A DNA stretch of 64,000 nucleotides from Pelagimonas phthalicica (lineage in GTDB: Bacteria; Pseudomonadota; Alphaproteobacteria; Rhodobacterales; Rhodobacteraceae). The stretch is taken from NCBI RefSeq assembly GCF_004364805.1, contig NZ_SOAP01000002.1, positions 1,054,001 through 1,118,000 on the forward strand. The letters run 5' to 3'. Positions 8,984 to 17,355 of this stretch are shown here, piece after piece (position 1 is the stretch's first letter; the number at the start of each line of letters is the position of its first letter). The translations under genes and the position numbers were made by a program. Under the pieces are notes generated by a model that saw nothing but the letters and a program-made list of their open reading frames with translations, did no database searches and was not told the DNA's origin.

Positions 8984-10129
8984 ATGGGGGCGATCACGCT
9001 ATTGGTGGGAACAACCAAGGGGTTGTTTCTGGTTTCGTCAGATGTCGCGCGCAAAGACTGGCAGGTCGCGGGGCCGTTCTGCGAGGGTTGGACGATCAAC
9101 CACGCGGTGGGCGACCCGATCACCGGGCAGATTTGGGCCGCCGGGGGCGGTGAATGGAGCGGTGCCGGGGTTTGGCACAGTGCGGACCGGCAAGACTGGC
9201 GATTAAGCAAACTCTCTGACGGCATGGTTGACGACTGGCTGCGCAACGATCCCGATTTCGCCAAGATGATGGGCCGAGAGGCGGCAGACCCTGCCCCATT
9301 CAGTGGCAAGCTTGAGGCGATGTGGTCGCTGAAACAAAGCGGTGATCGGATATTTGCCGGGGGAAAACCCGCCGCTCTGTATGTCAGCGATGATCAGGGG
9401 CAGAACTGGGCCGAGGTTGAGAGCCTGAGCAACCATCCCTCTGCCCAAGACTGGCAGCCGGGGGCGGCTGGACTGACGCTGCATACCATTATTGCCCATC
9501 CCGAAACGCTGGATCACCTGTGGCTGGGCATTTCCGCCGCTGGTGTCTTTGCCAGCGAGGATGGCGGGCAAAGCTGGGAGCGGCGCAATCGGCTTTCCAA
9601 CGCGCCCACCTGCGAGGGGCATCCGCATCCAACCGCGCCGCATGACGGCAATACCGGGCTTTGTGTGCATAATATGATGCGGGCAAGCGATGGTACGCTC
9701 TATCAACAAAACCACCATGGCACGTTCAAATCCCAGGATGGCGGGCGCAGTTGGGATGATATTGGCGCGGGCCTGCCGTCGAATTTCGGCTTTCCCATCG
9801 CCGTGCATCCCGAAAAGCCGCAAACGATCTGGACCTTTCCGCTGAATGGCGACGCCATTGGCCGCTTCCCGCCTGATGCCAGCGCGGCGGTTTCGCGGTC
9901 TCGCGATGGCGGTACGTCTTGGCAAGACTGTCGCAACGGATTGCCGCAAAGCGCCTGTTATTTCACCGTTCTGCGTCAGGCCATGGCCGTCGATTGCTGC
10001 GTAGAGACCGGACTCTATTTTGGCACCAATTCCGGGTCAATTTTCGCCAGCTTGGATGAGGGCGACAGTTGGAGCGAAATCGCCCGCCACCTTCCCACAA
10101 TCCTATGCGTCGAAACCCTGGCGGATTAA
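8984..10129 (+). CDS. BNR-repeat / VPS10-like beta-propeller protein
   Basis: A 381-residue protein built of repeated Asp-box motifs: SDDQGQNW, SEDGGQSWERR, SQDGGRSWDDI, SRDGGTSWQDC and SLDEGDSWSE, each on a propeller blade. Such proteins are often annotated as exo-sialidase-like or WD40/YVTN repeat-like glycosyl hydrolases, but Asp boxes alone are structural. The ATG at 8984 has an excellent GGGGGAGG site 7 bases upstream. No signal peptide is seen, so a cytoplasmic location is likely. Function unknown. Confidence 0.75.
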   Translation: MGAITLLVGTTKGLFLVSSDVARKDWQVAGPFCEGWTINHAVGDPITGQIWAAGGGEWSGAGVWHSADRQDWRLSKLSDGMVDDWLRNDPDFAKMMGREAADPAPFSGKLEAMWSLKQSGDRIFAGGKPAALYVSDDQGQNWAEVESLSNHPSAQDWQPGAAGLTLHTIIAHPETLDHLWLGISAAGVFASEDGGQSWERRNRLSNAPTCEGHPHPTAPHDGNTGLCVHNMMRASDGTLYQQNHHGTFKSQDGGRSWDDIGAGLPSNFGFPIAVHPEKPQTIWTFPLNGDAIGRFPPDASAAVSRSRDGGTSWQDCRNGLPQSACYFTVLRQAMAVDCCVETGLYFGTNSGSIFASLDEGDSWSEIARHLPTILCVETLAD

Positions 10130-10239
10130 ATTCCGGTTCCAACAAGTTTCACAGGAAATGAGACCTTTTGCCCAACGCCCCGTTGCCGGAGCCGTTTCAA
10201 TCGCTTACGCATTGTCGCAAGTTTTTCAGGGAGGTCCTC

Positions 10240-11532
10240 ATGACAGATGCACCAAATTTCGGTTTTGACACGTTGCAAATCCACGCAGGTGCCCGGCCAG
10301 ATCCGGCCACCGGCGCGCGCCAGACACCGATTTACCAGACAACCGCCTATGTGTTCCGCGATGCTGAACACGCCGCGGCATTGTTCAACCTTCAGGAAGT
10401 TGGCTATATCTATTCGCGCCTAACCAACCCTACGGTCGCTGTGCTGCAAGAACGTGTTGCGACGCTTGAGGGCGGGGTTGGTGCGGTGGCTTGTTCCTCG
10501 GGTCACGCAGCGCAGATCATGGCGCTGTTCCCGCTCATGGGGCCAGGCCTGAACGTTGTGGTCTCCACCCGCCTCTATGGTGGCTCAATCACCCAGTTCA
10601 GCCAGACCATCAAGCGTTTCGGCTGGGAAGCCAAGTTTGTCGACTTTGACGATCTCGATGCGGTTGCGGCGGCGATTGATGACAACACGCGCGCGGTATT
10701 CTGTGAATCCATCGCCAATCCGGGCGGCTATATCACTGATCTCGATGCGGTTTCCGCCGTGGCCGACAAGGCGGGACTGCCGCTGATCGTCGACAACACC
10801 TCGGCCACGCCTTACCTGTGCAACCCGATCAAACATGGCGCGACGCTGGTTGTGCACTCGCTGACCAAATACCTGACCGGCAACGGCACCGTCACCGGTG
10901 GTATCGTGGTTGATAGTGGCAAATTCGACTGGTCAGCCAGCGACAAGTTCCCCTCGCTCAGCGCGCCGGAACCGGCCTATCACGGGTTGAAATTCCACGA
11001 GACCTTTGGTCCGCTCGCCTTTACCTTCCACGGGATCGCGATTGGTTTGCGTGACCTTGGCATGACGCTGAACCCACAGGCGGCGCATTACACGTTGATG
11101 GGGATCGAAACCCTGTCCCTGCGCATGGAACGCCATGTGGAAAATGCACTGAAAATCGGCAAATGGCTGGAAGATCATGACGCGGTAGAGGCCGTGACCT
11201 ATGCCGGGCTAGATTCCTCGCCCTATAAAGATCGCGCGACACGCATCTGTCCGCGCGGCTCTGGTGCGCTGTTCACCGTCGCGCTCAAGGGTGGCTATGA
11301 CTCCTGCGTCAAGTTCGTGGATTCGCTCGAGATCTTTAGCCATGCGGCCAATCTGGGCGACGCCCGGTCTCTGGTGATCCACTCGGCTTCAACCACCCAC
11401 CGTCAGTTGACCGAAGAACAACAAGTCGCCGCCGGGGCCGCGCCGAATGTGGTGCGTATCTCCATCGGGATCGAAACCGCCGACGACCTGATCGCAGATC
11501 TGGATCAGGCCTTGACCAAAGCCAACGCGTAA
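10240..11532 (+). CDS. metY: O-acetylhomoserine sulfhydrylase / aminocarboxypropyltransferase
   Basis: A 430-residue pyridoxal-phosphate enzyme of the Cys/Met metabolism family. Signatures are GFDTLQIHAG at the start, YSRLTNPTVAVLQERVATLEGG, the phosphate-binding SSGHAAQ segment and the cofactor lysine in VVHSLTKYLTGNGT. The length and the insertion before SPYKDRATRICPRGSGA fit MetY (about 430 residues) rather than MetB/MetC (about 390). It makes homocysteine or methionine precursors from O-acetylhomoserine and sulfide. The ATG at 10240 follows a clear AGGGAGG; an in-frame start at 10168 is unlikely. A strong terminator follows. Confidence 0.92.
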   Translation: MTDAPNFGFDTLQIHAGARPDPATGARQTPIYQTTAYVFRDAEHAAALFNLQEVGYIYSRLTNPTVAVLQERVATLEGGVGAVACSSGHAAQIMALFPLMGPGLNVVVSTRLYGGSITQFSQTIKRFGWEAKFVDFDDLDAVAAAIDDNTRAVFCESIANPGGYITDLDAVSAVADKAGLPLIVDNTSATPYLCNPIKHGATLVVHSLTKYLTGNGTVTGGIVVDSGKFDWSASDKFPSLSAPEPAYHGLKFHETFGPLAFTFHGIAIGLRDLGMTLNPQAAHYTLMGIETLSLRMERHVENALKIGKWLEDHDAVEAVTYAGLDSSPYKDRATRICPRGSGALFTVALKGGYDSCVKFVDSLEIFSHAANLGDARSLVIHSASTTHRQLTEEQQVAAGAAPNVVRISIGIETADDLIADLDQALTKANA

Positions 11533-11554
11533 AACGGGCCCTTGTTAGATCAAA

Positions 11555-11583
11555 AAAAGGCGGGGAAAATCCCCGCCTTTTCT
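11555..11583. terminator. Rho-independent terminator, probably bidirectional
   Basis: AAAAGGCGGGG and CCCCGCCTTTT form a stem with a short A-rich loop, followed by TCTTT on the + strand and preceded by a run of A that acts as the T-run for the minus strand. It sits between the converging metY and SIMPL genes. Confidence 0.9.
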
Positions 11584-11602
11584 TTCTCCTGTTCACCAAG
11601 TC

Positions 11603-12292
11603 TTATTCGCCAATTGCAAAAATCATGGTGACTTCTGCGCGGGCCTCGATTTCGCCTGCTGCCACAGGAACATCGGCCGCCATAGCCTCCATCACCGGCG
11701 CATTACGATGCAAAGGTGAGCGCATGATGGGATCAGCCGTGTCCCGGATCGACATAACATCGCCCAAAGGCAGGCCCGCCGCGTCCGCGTATAACTTGGC
11801 CTTGTCCATTGCGTCTTTGACCGCGCGCCGGCGCGCTTCATCTTCCAGTCGCTGCGGATCACGTACCCCCCAGGACAGGTTTGACAGGCTGTTGGCCCCA
11901 TCCTGCAACACTGCCGCCAGCACTTCGCTAAGCTGCGACAGGTCACGCACGCGGATGGTCAGCATATTGCTGGCCTCATAGCCCAGAAACACCTCTTTCT
12001 CAGCCTTTGAATCCCAGCGTGCCTGACGGTTCAACCGCAAGGAAGATGTTTGCATATCGCGCTCTTCCAAACCTTGCGCCCGCAGCCGCGCAATGACCGC
12101 ATCCAGAACTTCGGATGTGGCATTCATAGCTGTCACCGGGTCCTTGCCCCGCCCTGTTGCTCCCAGCGTCAATGTCGCCATATCCGGTGCCGCCGCGACC
12201 GAGGCCTCGCCCGCCACTGTAATCGTGCGCGTGTTCTCCGCCAAAGCAGGCTGACCCGCCATAAATGCCAAAACTATCAGTAAGGCTCGCAT
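11603..12292 (-). CDS. SIMPL domain (DUF541) periplasmic protein
   Basis: A 229-residue protein with a signal peptide (MRALLIVLAFMAGQPALA, cut before EN) and the SIMPL/DUF541 fold: RTITVAGEASVAAAPDMATLTLGATG, then DMQTSSLRLNRQ, then GYEASNMLTIRVRDLSQLSEVL. Proteins of this family (E. coli YggE-like) are periplasmic and have been linked to oxidative stress or channel assembly. The gene is transcribed away from the large fusion-protein gene next to it (164-base divergent space, 12293-12456, with no clear operator). Confidence 0.85.
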   Translation of the reverse strand: MRALLIVLAFMAGQPALAENTRTITVAGEASVAAAPDMATLTLGATGRGKDPVTAMNATSEVLDAVIARLRAQGLEERDMQTSSLRLNRQARWDSKAEKEVFLGYEASNMLTIRVRDLSQLSEVLAAVLQDGANSLSNLSWGVRDPQRLEDEARRRAVKDAMDKAKLYADAAGLPLGDVMSIRDTADPIMRSPLHRNAPVMEAMAADVPVAAGEIEARAEVTMIFAIGE

Positions 12293-12456
12293 CGCCTTCT
12301 CCTAAATTAACGACCTGTTTAGAACTTTGGGCTGCATCTCGCCGGTCGCAAGGGGAATTTTTGCTGTATTCTTTGCGTCGGCAAACAGTTGCTTTATGAT
12401 ATTCAGAACTGGCAATAAGACTCCCCTCGCCCTGTCAAGGCTGCTAAAGACCGCCC

Positions 12457-15400
12457 ATGGTACCAAATTTTGCACTTTCCCTGTCCTTCGAAGGCATCGC
12501 ACTGCTCCGCCGCAGGGGGGATCAATCCGGCGATCAATGGGCTCAGATCCAAGAGGTTTCGCTGGATAGTGGCGATTTAGAAGCGGCGGTTCTGACCCTA
12601 CGCAATCGCGCCGAAGAGCTGGACCCGGATGGGGCCAAGGTTGCCCTGATCATCCCCAACGAACAGATCCGCTATCTGGATGTGCCGGATTTGGGCGGTG
12701 ATGACGCCGCCAAAGAGATTGCCGCCCGCACGGCACTGGATGGGGCAACACCTTACGCGGTGGATGATCTGGTCTTTGACTATGTCGATCACGATGGCCG
12801 CTTGCTGATCGCCGCTGTGGCCAAGGAAACATTGCAAGAGGCCGAGGCGTTTGCGTCGCAAAACGGGTTTGATCCGGTCAGCCATGCTGCGATTGCCGAG
12901 GATGGTCAGTTCCATGGCAGCGTGTTTTTCGGGGCGAGCAGCGCTTGGACTGGTCCCGCGCCGCAACGCTTTCCGCATGCAATTACGGTTTATCCCGCCG
13001 AGGCGGGTGATTTGCTGCCGTTGCAGGCTGAAACACTGCCTGAGGACGCTCCGGTTGAGACTACCGAGGTCGAGGAACCTGCGCCAGAACAAGTAGCTGA
13101 GCAAGAAACCGTTGCAGAACCGGCGGAGGCCCCAGCGCAAACTGAATTGGATCTCGCCCCACCGGCTGAGATCACCGCCCCTGCAGATATGGCTGAACCA
13201 GCTGTGGAGGCTGACGAACCAGCGGCTTCGCTCCCCCCGGTACAGGATCTTGTCCAAGAGACACTGAAATCCACCGCCCCGGTTCAAGAGCCCGCGGAAA
13301 CACCCATTGCAACGGAGGAACCGTCCCAGACAAAGGCGGAAGCCCCCGTTGCGCCTGCCGAAACTCAGGCCGCCCCTGGCACCGCGCCTGCGGATAGACC
13401 TGCCACTGAAGTGGCCAGCCCAGAGGCGACCCAAGATCCGGTTGCGGAGCCTGATCCAGAACCCGAAGCGGCCCCTGTCTCCTTTTCAACCATCCGCGCC
13501 AGCCGCGATTCTTCGGATTTGCCGGAGGCCCCAAAGGGCAAGGCACTGGCCGCTGGTGACGGGCCTGTCTCGCAAGTAAAATCGCGCTTTACCCCAGTCG
13601 CAGCCAAAGGCGAAGAACCTGCAAAGACGACACCGGACGCGGTCACAGACCCTGCCCTGGATGTCCCACGCGACGAAGAGCCCAAGGCAGAACCTGCGGT
13701 TGCCAAGCGCGCAGAGCCACCGGTCTCCGCCCCAAAACCGCCAGCAGCCCCGAAAGCCGTCGCGCCCGAGACCGATCCGAGCAAAGACGACGCCCCAGAA
13801 ACAACGGTGGCAGCCCCTGCCCTGGCCCGCTTGGCCGCCTTGCGGGCAAGGTCGGACAAACCGGTCGAGACTCCCGCCCCTGTGGCAGTCGAAACGCCGG
13901 ATCAGACGGCTCCGGACCCCAAAGGCAAACGTGGGGCTCTGGCAGGCATCGCGGCGCGACGCAAATCAACTGCCGACGCGGCACCAGCCGCGCCCGAGGC
14001 TGTGCAACCAAACGACGCTGGCGCGCAGGGCAAATCCGCTCTGGGCCGCATTGCCGCTTTGCGCAGCACCTCGCCAAAACCAGACCAAACAACCGACACC
14101 GGCAAAGCCGCATCGCTGACATCCGCCGAAGAATCCGAACGGATGACCGTTTTCGGCGCGCGCAACCGCGACAATATCGGCGGCAAACCCCGCTTTCTGG
14201 GGCTGTTCCTGACGGCGGGTCTGCTGTTGTTCATGGCTGGTGTGGCCGCCTGGGCTTCGGTTTTTCTTGATGACGGTTTGGCGGGTCTGTTCCGCAGCGA
14301 ACCGGATGAAACCAATATTGTCGCCGTCGCACCCGAAATCACACCGGAACTCGCGGTGGCCGATCCCGCCCTGCTGCCATCGGATGATGGCGCAGAAGAA
14401 GCGGATGATGTGCAGCTTGCCTCTTTGGATACGGGGCTGGACGATACTGGCGATGCCACGGCCGTCACCGATGCCCCTCGCGCCCGGGCTGTACCGGTTG
14501 CGCCGCATAGCCTGACACCCGAAGAGGCCGCCGCGACCTATGCTGCCACCGGCATCTGGCAACGCGCCCCTGTTGCCCCTCTCGAACCGCCGGTGGATGG
14601 GGTCGAGGATATTTATGTCGCCTCGATCGACCCGGCCGTGCAGGAATCCGACGCGATTGCCCTGCCCGATCCGCTCAATTTGGCACAAGAACCGATCCTG
14701 GAACCACAACGCTTGCCGCCCCCCGCCGGTCAGGTCTTTGACATGGATGAGCGTGGGCTTGTGCGCGCCACGCCCGAAGGCGCTTTATCACCTGATGGGT
14801 TGCGCGTCTTTGCGGGCCTGCCTCCGGTCGTGCCGCCGCAGCGACAGGCGCTGGCAACTCCCGCAGAACCCGAGACCGCCGCACCACAGATCAATGAAGC
14901 CCTGTCAAAAATCCGTCCCCGCCTGCGCCCCGATACTTTGATCGAAACGCGTGAACGGGCACAACTGGGCGGGATTTCCCGCGCTGAATTGGCAGCCATC
15001 CGCCCGGTCATGCGCCCGAAAACCGCGCAGGAACAGGCGGTTGCCGAAGAACCAGAAGCGCCCGCAACCGCCCAGGCTGTGAACCGCTCACTTGCCCCCG
15101 TTGGTCGACCGCGCAACATGAACGCCATCGTGCGCCGCGCCGAACGCAACCAGGATGCCGCGCCGGTGGCCCCGGTCCAAACTGCAGCCATTGCCCCGCG
15201 CACCGTGACCCCTGCGGCCCCAACCAGTCGTGGTGTTGCCGCCTCGGCCACCGTGCGCAACGCCATCAACCTCAACAAGGTCAACCTGATTGGCGTTTAC
15301 GGCACGCCTGCCAATCGCCGCGCCTTGGTCCGCCTACCCAATGGCAAGTATAAAAAGGTCAAAGTCGGCGATCGTCTCGATGGTGGCCGCGTCGCAGCAA

Positions 15401-15468
15401 TTGGCGATTCCGAACTGCGCTATACCAAAAGCGGGCGTAATGTGACGCTCAAGATGCCGCGCAGCTAA
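12457..15468 (+). CDS. Large single-pass protein, GspL/PilM-like N-terminus and GspC/PilP-like C-terminus
   Basis: The 1003-residue product has three parts. Residues 1-165 look like a compact actin-like or GspL-type cytoplasmic domain (VALIIPNEQIRYLDVPDL and AKEIAARTALDGATPYAVDDLVFDY recall PilM/GspL). Residues about 166-575 are low-complexity Pro/Ala/Glu. One transmembrane helix lies at about 578-602 (FLTAGLLLFMAGVAAWASVF), followed by a periplasmic low-complexity region. The last 65 residues (LIGVYGTPANRRALVRLP, then VKVGDRLDGGRVAAIGDSEL) match the pattern of the GspC/PilP homology region. Both family calls are by pattern only. No secretion or pilus genes are nearby. Confidence 0.6.
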   Translation: MVPNFALSLSFEGIALLRRRGDQSGDQWAQIQEVSLDSGDLEAAVLTLRNRAEELDPDGAKVALIIPNEQIRYLDVPDLGGDDAAKEIAARTALDGATPYAVDDLVFDYVDHDGRLLIAAVAKETLQEAEAFASQNGFDPVSHAAIAEDGQFHGSVFFGASSAWTGPAPQRFPHAITVYPAEAGDLLPLQAETLPEDAPVETTEVEEPAPEQVAEQETVAEPAEAPAQTELDLAPPAEITAPADMAEPAVEADEPAASLPPVQDLVQETLKSTAPVQEPAETPIATEEPSQTKAEAPVAPAETQAAPGTAPADRPATEVASPEATQDPVAEPDPEPEAAPVSFSTIRASRDSSDLPEAPKGKALAAGDGPVSQVKSRFTPVAAKGEEPAKTTPDAVTDPALDVPRDEEPKAEPAVAKRAEPPVSAPKPPAAPKAVAPETDPSKDDAPETTVAAPALARLAALRARSDKPVETPAPVAVETPDQTAPDPKGKRGALAGIAARRKSTADAAPAAPEAVQPNDAGAQGKSALGRIAALRSTSPKPDQTTDTGKAASLTSAEESERMTVFGARNRDNIGGKPRFLGLFLTAGLLLFMAGVAAWASVFLDDGLAGLFRSEPDETNIVAVAPEITPELAVADPALLPSDDGAEEADDVQLASLDTGLDDTGDATAVTDAPRARAVPVAPHSLTPEEAAATYAATGIWQRAPVAPLEPPVDGVEDIYVASIDPAVQESDAIALPDPLNLAQEPILEPQRLPPPAGQVFDMDERGLVRATPEGALSPDGLRVFAGLPPVVPPQRQALATPAEPETAAPQINEALSKIRPRLRPDTLIETRERAQLGGISRAELAAIRPVMRPKTAQEQAVAEEPEAPATAQAVNRSLAPVGRPRNMNAIVRRAERNQDAAPVAPVQTAAIAPRTVTPAAPTSRGVAASATVRNAINLNKVNLIGVYGTPANRRALVRLPNGKYKKVKVGDRLDGGRVAAIGDSELRYTKSGRNVTLKMPRS

Positions 15469-15486
15469 GCGCCGCAAGTAACAAAG

Positions 15487-15519
15487 AAAAACGCCGCCCC
15501 TCATCCGGGCGGCGTTTCT
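15487..15519 (+). terminator. Rho-independent terminator
   Basis: AAACGCCGCCC (15489-15499) pairs with GGGCGGCGTTT (15507-15517) around a 7-base loop, followed by CTTTT. It ends the large fusion-protein gene and, by its A-rich left side, may also end hppD from the other strand. Confidence 0.9.
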
Positions 15520-15540
15520 TTTGGTCTCCTTGCTCGTGGC

Positions 15541-16638
15541 TTACTCAGCCGCGCTCAACTCACCATTGTTGATCTGCTCTTGCTCGATGCTCTCAAACAA
15601 AGCTTTGAAATTCCCTTCACCAAAGCCATCATCGCCTTTGCGCTGGATGAATTCGAAAAAGATCGGGCCGATCACGGTCTTGGAGAAGATCTGAAGCAGG
15701 ATCTTGGTCTCGCCGCCATCCACGACACCCTCACCATCGATCAGGATGCCGTGCTTCATCATCTGATCCTTGGGTTCGTCATGGCCGGACACCCGATCAT
15801 AAGACAGGTCATAATAGGCCTCATTCGGCCCCGGCATGAACTTGATCCCGTTACCCGCGATGGCATCGGTCGCGCTGTAAATATCCTCGGATCCAACGGC
15901 GATATGCTGGATCCCTTCGCCCTTATACTTTTTCAGATAGGCAACGATCTGCCCGGTCTCACCGCGATCTTCGTTGATCGGAATGCGGATGCGCCCACAA
16001 GGCGAGGTTAGCGCGCGGCTAAACAGCCCGGTGAACTTGCCCTCAATGTCAAAGAACCGGATTTCCTTGAAGTTGAACAGATCACCATAGAAGCGGAACC
16101 ACACATCCATATTGCCCTTAAAGACATTATGGGTGAGGTGGTCGAGGTAATAGAAACCAACCCCGCGCGGTTTCGATTGCGCGATCCAATCGAACTCTTC
16201 GTTATAGGGGGAGGTGTCGTAATACTGATCGGTAAAGTAGATCAAGCTGCCGCCAATCCCCTTGATCGCGGGCCAATCCACCGTCTTATCCGCCCCCTCA
16301 TAGGGCTCCGCGCCCTTGGCCACGGCATGCTCAAACGCCTTTTGCGCATCCGCCACACGCCAGCCCATTGCCGGTGCGCAAGGCCCGTGTTCCTCGACAA
16401 AGCCCGCGGCGAAACTGCCCGGCTCGGCATTGATAATATAGGTGATATCGCCCTGCTGCCACAGCTCAACCGCCTTGCTTTTGTGGTTGGCCACATGCTC
16501 ATACCCCATCGAGACAAAGAGATCGCGCAGCTCTTGCGGCTCGGGATGGGCAAATTCCACAAACTCGAAACCGTCGGTCCCGGCCGGGTTTTCCTCGGTG
16601 ATGGTGGATTGGGGGGCATTATGCGGGAACGGGCCCAT
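15541..16638 (-). CDS. hppD: 4-hydroxyphenylpyruvate dioxygenase
   Basis: A 365-residue enzyme of the vicinal oxygen chelate fold. The three iron ligands are visible: His in YYLDHLTHNV, His in GIQHIAVGSED and Glu in PIFFEFIQRKG. The enzyme converts 4-hydroxyphenylpyruvate to homogentisate in tyrosine and phenylalanine breakdown. The Lrp-type regulator starts 131 bases away on the opposite strand and is the obvious candidate controller. Homogentisate dioxygenase and the following genes are not in this window. Confidence 0.96.
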   Translation of the reverse strand: MGPFPHNAPQSTITEENPAGTDGFEFVEFAHPEPQELRDLFVSMGYEHVANHKSKAVELWQQGDITYIINAEPGSFAAGFVEEHGPCAPAMGWRVADAQKAFEHAVAKGAEPYEGADKTVDWPAIKGIGGSLIYFTDQYYDTSPYNEEFDWIAQSKPRGVGFYYLDHLTHNVFKGNMDVWFRFYGDLFNFKEIRFFDIEGKFTGLFSRALTSPCGRIRIPINEDRGETGQIVAYLKKYKGEGIQHIAVGSEDIYSATDAIAGNGIKFMPGPNEAYYDLSYDRVSGHDEPKDQMMKHGILIDGEGVVDGGETKILLQIFSKTVIGPIFFEFIQRKGDDGFGEGNFKALFESIEQEQINNGELSAAE

Positions 16639-16769
16639 ATCTGTCTCCTTTGAAAGTCCTGAGCCAAATGTATCTTTTCACGCCTGCGCCCTTCGCGCAT
16701 ATTTCTTTAACTTTCGGGAAGTTTCGCGCACACCTTGCGCATTTCCCAACTTTGACGCAAAGTCATTGC

Positions 16770-17231
16770 ATGAACCTCGAACCTTCTGACATAACCCTGC
16801 TCTCAATCCTGCAAAAGAACGGCCAGGCCACCGCGCAAGAGCTTGGCGATGCGCTGCACCTCTCCGCCAGCCAGGCCAGCCGCCGCCGCCAACGCCTCGA
16901 AGGGGCCGGTTTTATCCAAGGCTACCGCGCGCGACTTGACCCAACCAAACTTGGCCTTTCTGTCCAGGCCTTTGTGCAAGTCCAGCTCGACAGCCATGGC
17001 CCGGAACAGGGCAACAGTTTCCTCCGCCTCATGCGCACCCGGGCCGAGATCACATCGGTTTGGACTATGACGGGCGAGGCGGACTATCTGCTGCGCGTCT
17101 GGTGCCCCGACCTCTCCGCGCTAAACCGACTGATCCATGACGTGTTGCTCGCCCATCCGGTCGTCGGGCGCGTACACAGCCAAATTGTCATGGACCAACC
17201 CAAAGAGGACGCCCCGCTCCCGGTCTATTGA
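16770..17231 (+). CDS. Lrp/AsnC-family transcriptional regulator
   Basis: A 153-residue protein with an N-terminal winged HTH (DITLLSILQKNGQATAQELG, then LSASQASRRRQRLEGAGFIQGY) and a C-terminal RAM/AsnC ligand domain (FVQVQLDSHG, ITSVWTMTGEADYLLRVWCPD). The ATG at 16770 fits the usual Lrp start; an upstream frame from 16650 is unlikely. It is transcribed away from hppD, and the shared space 16639-16769 holds A/T-rich repeats of the type GCGCATATTTC / GCGCATTTCCC that could be binding sites. Control of tyrosine catabolism by this protein is inferred from position. Confidence 0.9.
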   Translation: MNLEPSDITLLSILQKNGQATAQELGDALHLSASQASRRRQRLEGAGFIQGYRARLDPTKLGLSVQAFVQVQLDSHGPEQGNSFLRLMRTRAEITSVWTMTGEADYLLRVWCPDLSALNRLIHDVLLAHPVVGRVHSQIVMDQPKEDAPLPVY

Positions 17232-17265
17232 CACGGGACCGTCGCCAACATGCGTTGCGCCCAGG

Positions 17266-17335
17266 CTTCTTTGGGCCCCAAATATCCCGGGGGTGGCAAG
17301 CCTTTGGCTTGCAAGGGGGCTGGCCCCCTTCCCCG
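17266..17335 (+). repeat. Dispersed 3'-end element, copy A
   Basis: Starts CTTCTTTGGGCC, then CAAATATCCCGGGGG, then a hairpin CAAGCC-ttt-GGCTTG, then the GC-rich hairpin GGGGGC-tg-GCCCCC. It lies 35 bases after the Lrp gene stop and points away from it. Three further copies are at 26572, 34757 and 41954. Confidence 0.8.
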
Positions 17336-17355
17336 CTCAACAGCAAATGCAGCCC

